A DNA stretch of 14,207 nucleotides, from NCBI GenBank assembly GCA_003511825.1, contig DOIU01000118.1, positions 1 to 14,207 of the forward strand, in the 5' to 3' direction. The position numbers and the translations under genes are program-made. Below are positions 6,250-12,073 of this stretch, piece after piece. The notes beneath the pieces are model-generated. The model had not been told where the DNA came from. It saw only the letters and a list, made by a program, of their open reading frames with translations, and ran no database searches. The DNA comes from Gammaproteobacteria bacterium (lineage in GTDB: Bacteria; Pseudomonadota; Gammaproteobacteria; Granulosicoccales; Granulosicoccaceae). The stretch's first letter is position 1. Every line of letters begins with the position of its first letter.

Positions 6250-8601
6250 TTATCGCGTCATACTCAAGTACAGTGCGGGCAGTTTCTCCGGTAAGCGCCG
6301 GACATTGTCCAGCACCAGATAGTTTTTCGCGCCAAAGATGTTTGACACATACTGATCAGCGTAAGGATCGAGACTAAGACAAAAGGTGCTAATACCGTGA
6401 CGCGCGAGCTCTTCCACCGCCTTTTTGGTATCAAATCTCAGGTACTGCGGATCGCGCACATCGTTGTCCGCCGGCTCGCCATCAGTCAGCAGTAAAACCA
6501 TTTTCTTCTGGCTGTCGCGTTGGTGAAGCAGCGTGCCCGCATGGCGCAATGCCGCACCCATGCGTGTTGACAACTGACCCGTCATGCCGGCGAGTCGCGC
6601 CTTGGTCATGTCTGTATAGGGCGCATCAAAGTCCTTGATGCGATAGTACTCGACGTCGTGGCGGCCATTGGAATCGAAGCCGTGGATGGCAAACGGGTCG
6701 CCAACCTTGCTCAAGGCTTCCGCGAGCAAAGCAGCAGCTTCTCGTGCCAAATCCAGCACGGTCACTTCATCCTCGGCGCCCCTGACCAAATCATTGGTAG
6801 ACTCCGATAAGTCAATCAACAACACCACAGACAGGTCGCGAACCTGCAAATGCGTGCGAATATTGATTCGATGATCAGGCTGCGCACCGATACGAATATC
6901 CACCATCGCATCGATGGCCGCATTGATATCGATCGTATCCCCTTCTTCCATCTTACGCTGGCGGACAACCCCTTGCGGCTGCACGGCTTCGATCAGGTGC
7001 TTCAGGCGCTGGACAATCGGTTTGTTGCGATCAATGGCGGCATCAATCACATCAACCTCACCCAGTCTGGGTCGCTTTTCCAACACGGTCACCCAGTTAG
7101 GACGCTCCAACTGCGTTTGGTAATCCCACTCCGGATAATGCACCGGCGAAGCCACAGGGGGTTTACCCTCGCGCTCATTAATGGTTGTGCCGTCATCATC
7201 ATACAGCTCCGTCCCCAACACCCAGATCTCTTGCGCATCGTCGCCGGCAAACTCCACATCCAGGCCATTGATCATCTCCATCACGCTAACGTACTTGCGT
7301 TCCTGATTGACTTGACCAGGAAGCAGAACACCCTCGCTATGGTCTGTCTGTTCTTCCCATAGGTAGCGGTTGTCATCCCGATAGACATTACCAGGATTGT
7401 ATTGTGAAGGGTGATATTCAATACCCAGCGCCATCGCACGGTCGGCAAGCACTAAGCCGATATCGATCGCCATCTGCGGATCTTCCAAGCGCTCTCGGTG
7501 GCGCGCAAACTCTTCACACGCCGCCTCAATCAAGGGGTGGCCATCCCCAGACCGACAGTCATCGTCCAATAAGGCGCGCGCCATGCGATCACAGACTGCA
7601 GAAAAATCATCCCGCGTGACGTCCTCCGGCAACAGACTGAGCCACAGCGGCTGCAAGCCTGGGAACTCGCGCACTGACAGTGCCTCAACGCGCGCATCTT
7701 CCACCAAGCCGATCAGCACTTTTTGCAACGACGAATACTGCTTGCCTTGCGGCAGGTAACGCGAATAGACAATGTGGGCGGCGGCATGGGCAGCTGCGGC
7801 TCGAAACACTTCTGCCCCCGAAACGGCATGCTCATCGCCCAGGCCATCAATACCTTTGTCGTCATCAAACGCGTCGGGCAGATGGACAAAATAGTGCTCA
7901 ATATAGGGTCGATAACCCTCACGGCTTTCAAAGTCCCCCGATGTCGGGCGCAAGAAAAAATCCCGTCCCCACAGCGCTCTCAAATACATAATGAGACGAC
8001 GTTGTGAATCGATGAACAGCACACCTCGCTGTTCTTTTTTCATGATGGCGTGCGACTCTTCGCTCTCCAAGCCGAAGTAAGCCGTTTGGGCCGCAAAGTC
8101 ATTCCGATAGGCCGACACGCCCCACATCGCCCAGCGCCGCAAGCCACCTAGGGTGAGATAACTCAGCAAGATGTCGAGCTGCTCCAGCATCGGTCGCAGC
8201 GCGCGCGGTGCCTGAGCGAGCAAATTGTTCAGCAAGGCAATATAGCCGCGAAACAGCTCCAACTCTCCCATCCGAGTGGCCGCTGTGGGTGCCGTCGAAA
8301 ACAGCAATACCAGCACAGATGCACTGGTACGGGAGTACATTTTGATCGCGGCGGACAACAGCTCCGAAACCGCTTGCTCGCCGATTTCTCGGGCAACTTG
8401 CGGAGCACTCTCAATAAACGAAACGACCAGGTCTGTCCCCCGACCGAGAGACTTCAGACCGGCAGCGCCTTTCAGGTAGGTGTCGAGTCCGCGCGGGGTA
8501 AACACACGGGCAGCGTCTTGCCAATTCGCTGCGAGCACGTCATTGGCGTCATCACCCAATTCATCAAGAATATCCTGGTAGTCAGACAATTGAATCGCCA
8601 T
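6250..8601 (-). CDS. cbbO: Rubisco activase adaptor CbbO (von Willebrand A domain)
   Basis: CbbO is the adaptor that links the CbbQ hexamer to Rubisco, so that ATP hydrolysis can clear inhibited active sites. The product is 783 aa, the usual length. The N-terminal part is helical with the family segments ARVFTPRGLDTYLKGA and LLSYLTLGGLRRWAMWG; the middle has ALWGRDFFLRPTSGDFES. The C-terminal VWA domain (from about residue 590) has a complete MIDAS metal site: DLSES at 597-601, Thr679 in STRMG and Asp707 in LLTDGEPAD. In studied CbbO proteins the MIDAS contacts Rubisco. AAGGT lies before the ATG. It is the last gene of the - strand carboxysome operon, 78 bp after the 83-aa gene. Its partner cbbQ is on the + strand at 1314, an unusual separation, since the two are generally adjacent. 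NorD-like proteins are relatives. Confidence 0.95.
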   Translation of the reverse strand: MAIQLSDYQDILDELGDDANDVLAANWQDAARVFTPRGLDTYLKGAAGLKSLGRGTDLVVSFIESAPQVAREIGEQAVSELLSAAIKMYSRTSASVLVLLFSTAPTAATRMGELELFRGYIALLNNLLAQAPRALRPMLEQLDILLSYLTLGGLRRWAMWGVSAYRNDFAAQTAYFGLESEESHAIMKKEQRGVLFIDSQRRLIMYLRALWGRDFFLRPTSGDFESREGYRPYIEHYFVHLPDAFDDDKGIDGLGDEHAVSGAEVFRAAAAHAAAHIVYSRYLPQGKQYSSLQKVLIGLVEDARVEALSVREFPGLQPLWLSLLPEDVTRDDFSAVCDRMARALLDDDCRSGDGHPLIEAACEEFARHRERLEDPQMAIDIGLVLADRAMALGIEYHPSQYNPGNVYRDDNRYLWEEQTDHSEGVLLPGQVNQERKYVSVMEMINGLDVEFAGDDAQEIWVLGTELYDDDGTTINEREGKPPVASPVHYPEWDYQTQLERPNWVTVLEKRPRLGEVDVIDAAIDRNKPIVQRLKHLIEAVQPQGVVRQRKMEEGDTIDINAAIDAMVDIRIGAQPDHRINIRTHLQVRDLSVVLLIDLSESTNDLVRGAEDEVTVLDLAREAAALLAEALSKVGDPFAIHGFDSNGRHDVEYYRIKDFDAPYTDMTKARLAGMTGQLSTRMGAALRHAGTLLHQRDSQKKMVLLLTDGEPADNDVRDPQYLRFDTKKAVEELARHGISTFCLSLDPYADQYVSNIFGAKNYLVLDNVRRLPEKLPALYLSMTR

Positions 8602-8679
8602 GGCGGTTACCTTGTGCGCGCTTGCTGCATCGTTCCCTCAACAAGGTGCCCAGCAACAAACCATAAACAGTAAAACGTC

Positions 8680-8931
8680 TCAGTCCGGCCAAATACGCTC
8701 TGGATGCAGCGGAAATCCAGGGGTGTTTAAGCTGATGACCTGCTCCCTCCTAGAGGATGCGCCAGAACGAGCACTCGATGAAGAACGGCCGCGTCGCGGC
8801 GCTTTTGCTGCGCGTTCCCCTGATTCGGCAGCCGGCGGTGTGGGTTTAGCCGGAGTCTTTCGCGTTGACGAACGCGGTGATGCCATCATTTTTCCGGAAT
8901 CACCCGGCTTGGCTTTTTTGTCGTCAACCAC
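8680..8931 (-). CDS. Small basic disordered protein (83 aa) with McdB-like W-P-D tail
   Basis: I do not recognise a named family. The 83-aa product is Lys/Arg/Ser/Pro/Ala-rich and looks disordered throughout, e.g. APRRGRSSSSARSGASSRRE, then ends in an ordered-looking tail ISLNTPGFPLHPERIWPD. This tail matches the end of McdB from the other strand (NPYPDGSQVWPD): an Asn, a Phe/Tyr-Pro, and an R/Q-I/V-W-P-D terminus. The start is GTG, two bases after the acRAF stop, with GAAGGTG about ten bases upstream; the frame has no better ATG except Met15-Met16. It sits inside the - strand operon between acRAF and cbbO, so it is most likely a carboxysome-associated or McdB-related protein. That role is inference from the tail and position. 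Reality of the gene is supported by tight packing and the conserved-looking end. Confidence 0.72.
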   Translation of the reverse strand: MVDDKKAKPGDSGKMMASPRSSTRKTPAKPTPPAAESGERAAKAPRRGRSSSSARSGASSRREQVISLNTPGFPLHPERIWPD

Positions 8932-8933
8932 GA

Positions 8934-9215
8934 TTATTCACCTTCATCGACCAAGCGATCAGATATCAAGGTATCGGTTTGCGCCGCAAACCCATACTCT
9001 TTTGATCCGAGTGTCTTGGCATCCGCTTCTATACCCACATTGACTTGCGTTCGGTTGAAATTAAGATTGGGGTAATAACCCTCTCGCTCGGACAGGTCTG
9101 CGAGCGCATCGAGAAAACGCCGCGTCTGTGAATAGGACTCAAACGAAAACTGTCGTGCCAATCCGGTCGCATTTCTCTCAAGACGCCATGACTCATGAAT
9201 CGTGGGAAGTTGCAT
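8934..9215 (-). CDS. acRAF, pterin-dehydratase-like Rubisco assembly factor
   Basis: A 93-aa protein of the pterin-4a-carbinolamine dehydratase (PCD) fold found in alpha-carboxysome operons, where it aids Rubisco folding or assembly rather than pterin recycling. Visible features are an N-terminal ESWRLERNATGLARQFSF, a helix SQTRRFLDALADLSEREG, and the signature loop YYPNLNFNRTQVNVGIEA. True PCDs have a His-His pair in this loop; here it is Tyr-Tyr, so dehydratase activity is not expected. The frame extends 25 codons further up, but the start at 9215 has a perfect GGAGGA ribosome site and matches the family length. A GC-rich hairpin lies between it and the preceding csoS1 gene. The 83-aa gene follows after two bases, suggesting coupling. 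Confidence 0.88.
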   Translation of the reverse strand: MQLPTIHESWRLERNATGLARQFSFESYSQTRRFLDALADLSEREGYYPNLNFNRTQVNVGIEADAKTLGSKEYGFAAQTDTLISDRLVDEGE

Positions 9216-9244
9216 CGTATTCCTCCGCCATTCGCACAAGATTC

Positions 9245-9277
9245 CCCCTCCCCTGCCAAAGGTCAGGCTGAGGGGGC
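9245..9277 (-). promoter_or_regulatory. GC-rich stem-loop between csoS1 and acRAF
   Basis: CCCCCTC (9245-9251) pairs perfectly with GAGGGGG (9271-9277). Inside, CCTG (9253-9256) can pair with CAGG (9265-9268), and CC with GG around an AAA loop. In the operon's direction it lies 18 bases after the csoS1 stop and is followed by AATCTTG, not a U-run. It is therefore more likely a partial terminator or an mRNA-stabilising element for the shell genes than a full terminator. Confidence 0.5.
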
Positions 9278-9295
9278 CATCGTGTTCCAACCCAA

Positions 9296-9592
9296 CTATT
9301 TGCCATCTGCCGTGGGCAGAATACTCTCAACTTCTGAGTGGACGCGAGCAATAATGTGCGCGGCGACAATACCGTCACCTACGCGTTCACAGGCGTCAGC
9401 GCCTGCGCGTACGGCCGCATTGACCGCACCAGTCTCGCCACGAACCAAGACAGTGACATAGCCACCACCGACGAACTGGCGACCGACCAGTTTGACTTCA
9501 GCGGCTTTCGTCATCGCGTCAGCCGCTTCAATTGCAGGAACCAACCCGCGTGTTTCAATCATACCTAATGCAATACCTGTTACGTCTGCCAT
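9296..9592 (-). CDS. csoS1: CsoS1 carboxysome shell hexamer protein, second copy
   Basis: A 98-aa single-BMC-domain protein that forms the hexamers tiling the flat facets of the alpha-carboxysome shell; metabolites pass through the hexamer pore. The BMC domain spans nearly the whole length: GIALGMIETRGLVPAIEAAD at the start, the pore loop RQFVGGGYV (residues 38-46), VRGETGAV, and VAAHIIARVHSEVESILP at the end. It is identical to the upstream copy at 90 of the first 93 residues (differences at 3, 34 and 86) and then ends with TADGK instead of a longer tail. A GAGGAG ribosome site lies before the ATG. It is the last shell gene of the operon. Which of the csoS1A/B/C names applies cannot be decided from sequence alone. 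Confidence 0.96.
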   Translation of the reverse strand: MADVTGIALGMIETRGLVPAIEAADAMTKAAEVKLVGRQFVGGGYVTVLVRGETGAVNAAVRAGADACERVGDGIVAAHIIARVHSEVESILPTADGK

Positions 9593-9625
9593 CTTTCTCT
9601 CCTCAATGAATTACTTAGTGTTCTA

Positions 9626-9943
9626 TCAACCAACGGCTGCCTGGCTGGCGGGTTCACCGGCTTTTGGCAGAATACTCTCTACTTCTGCGTGGACGCGCGC
9701 GATGATGTGCGCGGCAACGATGCCATCGCCCACGCGCTCGCAGGCATCGGCACCCGCACGCACAGCGGCGTTAACCGCTCCTGTTTCCCCTCGGACCAAG
9801 ACGGTGACGTAGCCACCGCCGACAAACTGGCGACCTACCAGCCGCACCTCCGCCGCTTTGGTCATGGCATCGGCCGCCTCAATGGCGGGCACCAGACCAC
9901 GCGTTTCAATCATGCCAAGGGCAATGCCCGTCACTTCAGCCAT
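9626..9943 (-). CDS. csoS1: CsoS1 carboxysome shell hexamer protein, first copy
   Basis: A 105-aa single-domain BMC shell protein, paralogue of the copy that follows 33 bp downstream. The domain has the same pore loop RQFVGGGYV and core motifs; it differs mainly by an extra short tail, KAGEPASQAAVG, after ESILP. In Halothiobacillus, the CsoS1B paralogue is distinguished by a C-terminal extension of this kind, so this copy may play that part, though order alone would not tell. AAGGAG lies before the ATG, 20 bp after csoS4B, consistent with high expression. The DNA of the two copies differs at many third codon positions while the proteins stay nearly identical, so the duplication is old and under strong purifying selection. 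Confidence 0.96.
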   Translation of the reverse strand: MAEVTGIALGMIETRGLVPAIEAADAMTKAAEVRLVGRQFVGGGYVTVLVRGETGAVNAAVRAGADACERVGDGIVAAHIIARVHAEVESILPKAGEPASQAAVG

Positions 9944-9963
9944 TTTGCAAGCTCCTTACTGTT

Positions 9964-10224
9964 TCAATTGCCCCGATCGTCGGGGTCCCAAAAATCAATA
10001 ATCCCAGCGATGGTCAGATCAGTAATCACCTCTGCATCGCCGGCTGCATAGCGCGCGGCGGAACCACTCGCTGTGAATACCCATTTGCCAATCGGTGCGC
10101 CGACCGGATCACACGCTACGTTAAGCTTCCCCTTTCCGTCTGACAGCACACGCAGCGACATTTTTTTCAAGCCTGGCACTCGCCTTGTGGTCACCAGTTC
10201 GTCTTCAACGCGCATAATCTCCAT
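9964..10224 (-). CDS. csoS4B: CsoS4B carboxysome vertex pentamer protein
   Basis: An 86-aa bacterial microcompartment vertex (BMV, EutN/CcmL-type) protein; pentamers cap the twelve vertices of the icosahedral shell. It starts MEIMRVEDELVTTRRVPGL and has the family core ACDPVGAPIGKWVFTASGSAARYAAG, then DLTIAGIIDFWDPDD. These features match CsoS4B rather than CsoS4A: the longer RRVPGLKKMSLRV start and a TASGSAAR in place of CVGSSAAR. The start codon lies two bases after the csoS4A stop, so translation is probably coupled. The next gene, csoS1, follows after 20 bp. Pentamers are needed in very small numbers, which fits the lack of a strong ribosome site of its own. Confidence 0.94.
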   Translation of the reverse strand: MEIMRVEDELVTTRRVPGLKKMSLRVLSDGKGKLNVACDPVGAPIGKWVFTASGSAARYAAGDAEVITDLTIAGIIDFWDPDDRGN

Positions 10225-10226
10225 GA

Positions 10227-10490
10227 TTAGCGCGCCTGGTCTTCCGCTGACCAGCGATCAATAATCCCAACGATCGTGAGATCAGACGGAAATGACTTAC
10301 TGCCCGCCGCCTCTCGCGCGGCAGAAGATCCGACACAGATCACCCAGTCACCCGGAACACAGCCGACCGCATCGATGGCCACCATCGGTGTGCCCCCCTG
10401 TTTCTCAGCGACCACCAGCAACGGACGGTGCCCCAACTCGGCAATACGATTCGTGGACACCAGGGTTTTCTCGACCTGCATGATTTTCAT
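10227..10490 (-). CDS. csoS4A: CsoS4A carboxysome vertex pentamer protein
   Basis: An 87-aa BMV-family vertex protein. Diagnostic segments are MKIMQVEKTLVSTNRIAELGH, AIDAVGCVPGDWVICVGSSAARE and PSDLTIVGIIDRW. These are close to other alpha-carboxysome CsoS4A proteins and to CcmL/EutN generally. It forms pentamers at shell vertices with CsoS4B; loss of both is known to leave leaky or malformed shells. The ATG overlaps the csoSCA stop codon by four bases (ATGA), so expression is tied to csoSCA translation, which is also a low-abundance component. The paralogue csoS4B follows immediately. Confidence 0.95.
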   Translation of the reverse strand: MKIMQVEKTLVSTNRIAELGHRPLLVVAEKQGGTPMVAIDAVGCVPGDWVICVGSSAAREAAGSKSFPSDLTIVGIIDRWSAEDQAR

Positions 10491-12049
10491 AACCCGTCCT
10501 CCACCGTTTCAATGGCGCTGCCCGTTGGTCGATCCTGGACCGACAAGTGGCAGTACAGAAACCCTTGCTGCTTCAAGTCGGCATAACGCGCCTCAATCGC
10601 ATCGCGGACCCGTAACGCTTTTTGCACGGCCCGTTCGCGTGCACCGGGCACGCGCGCATCGTAGCGGTAGTGAATGGCGACCGGCACCGGCAAGCCGCGG
10701 CTGACATTGAGTCCGTTGAATATTTTGATGCCCACGTCCATATCCGCCACGCCCTCTTCCAAGGTATGCAAGTGCGCGTAGTAGGCAACATTGCGCATCT
10801 GCACTTCTTCAAAACCATCGCCCACACTGATGTAACGCTCGGCATGCCCGATATCCGGGTAACGGCCACCGTACAGATCAGAGACGTATTCAATCTGCGA
10901 CAGGTTATTGATCAGCAGGTTGGCAATAAGGCGACGCATGCCCTCATGAGGAGGCCCTTCTCCAGCGCCCCAGCCTTGCATATCACTGGCACCCTGAATC
11001 GCATCATAGACCGCCAGTCGCGCAGCGTCTGAGTCTAGGCTGAGCGAGTAGCGATACAACTCGGCATTGCTGACGTATCGATGCGCAGACAGTCCGCCTT
11101 TGGCATCGGGGACGTGCACGCGAATAGCATCGGTATCTGTATCCACGCCAATCAGCAAGATGTCCGTGGAGGCACCACAACAGAACGCATTTTCAATCGC
11201 CTGACGGAATTGCTCGAGCCGCTCAAGTGCAGCATCGATCGCCTGGCGTTCATTACTGCCATGCGCTGCGCAGCCCTGATGCCCTGGATCACTGGAACTG
11301 GTGTGGTAAACCGCAACTTTGAGATAGCGTGTCCCCGCATCGGGCGTGCTCGGCACACCTTCGCGATACCGTCGCAACTCCGTTTCACTCCAGTGCCGCA
11401 CATCGGTTTCCACGTCAAACAAGGCACCGGCATAGGCTTTGCGACGTGTAAAAGATGACAAGGGCAAGCGCAAGATATAGCGAGACAACCCCTTTAGCCG
11501 CCCGTCTGCACAAGGGCTGACATCAACAGCATGGAAACCACAATCGAGGAAAAAGTTGCGGCTGTCTTGGATGGTTTCCTGCTGATTGTTCAAATCCTCA
11601 ACAAATCGCGCCGCCGATGCCTTGATCGCGGAAAACGCGCAGGACGCATAGAGTGCGCGCATATCCGGGCCCTTGACCCACGCATCACTCAGCAATTTGT
11701 CCGGTACGGCAAAGCCCAACTCTGCATTGACCAGATTCTGGACCTGCGAAGCATAGTCCGCTGAATACGCCATCGCCGCCACTCGTCGAAGGGTTGGCTC
11801 AATGGTATCGAAGAGGCCTTTCACGGTTTGCTCGCATTGCGCAAGCCTGGTGTTGGCTTGTACATCCGTCAAGACATGTCTGCACGCGCGCCCCGGCAAG
11901 GACTCACAGACTGGATTGGCCGCCACTGGCTCTGAGGTGTGCGCTATCGCAGTCGCACGCGTCGCCAAGGCCAATCCGACCGGTGCTGACGCTGGGCGGG
12001 TACGCCGGTTCTGGCGAGCCCGTATAGTGTATGCGTTGCGCGTATTCAT
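10487..12049 (-). CDS. csoSCA: CsoSCA, carboxysomal carbonic anhydrase
   Basis: This enzyme (CsoS3, epsilon-class, a divergent beta-type) converts bicarbonate to CO2 inside the carboxysome. The product is 520 aa, close to the 514 aa of Halothiobacillus. Its order is a basic, disordered N-terminal segment (about 1-45, MNTRNAYTIRARQNRRTR), which in the known protein tethers it to Rubisco, then a helical region, the catalytic domain and a C-terminal pseudo-domain that has lost its zinc site. Catalytic residues are all present: Cys180, Asp182 and Arg184 in SPCADGRLKG, His249 in AVYHTSSSDPG, and Cys260 in HQGCAAHG. The start codon lies 24 bp after the csoS2 stop, with AGGCAGG upstream. It overlaps csoS4A by four bases. 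Nothing suggests inactivation. Confidence 0.97.
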   Translation of the reverse strand: MNTRNAYTIRARQNRRTRPASAPVGLALATRATAIAHTSEPVAANPVCESLPGRACRHVLTDVQANTRLAQCEQTVKGLFDTIEPTLRRVAAMAYSADYASQVQNLVNAELGFAVPDKLLSDAWVKGPDMRALYASCAFSAIKASAARFVEDLNNQQETIQDSRNFFLDCGFHAVDVSPCADGRLKGLSRYILRLPLSSFTRRKAYAGALFDVETDVRHWSETELRRYREGVPSTPDAGTRYLKVAVYHTSSSDPGHQGCAAHGSNERQAIDAALERLEQFRQAIENAFCCGASTDILLIGVDTDTDAIRVHVPDAKGGLSAHRYVSNAELYRYSLSLDSDAARLAVYDAIQGASDMQGWGAGEGPPHEGMRRLIANLLINNLSQIEYVSDLYGGRYPDIGHAERYISVGDGFEEVQMRNVAYYAHLHTLEEGVADMDVGIKIFNGLNVSRGLPVPVAIHYRYDARVPGARERAVQKALRVRDAIEARYADLKQQGFLYCHLSVQDRPTGSAIETVEDGL

Positions 12050-12073
12050 GACGTATCACGCCTGCCTGCGGCC

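Noticed and set aside
6850..7362. 170-aa open frame on the + strand opposite cbbO
   Set aside because: cbbO is intact and well conserved throughout this stretch; the antisense frame is a by-product of its codon use.
9216..9290. Longer acRAF start at 9290
   Set aside because: It would translate the GC-rich hairpin, overlap nearly the whole intergenic gap and lacks a ribosome site, while 9215 has a perfect GGAGGA and the family length.
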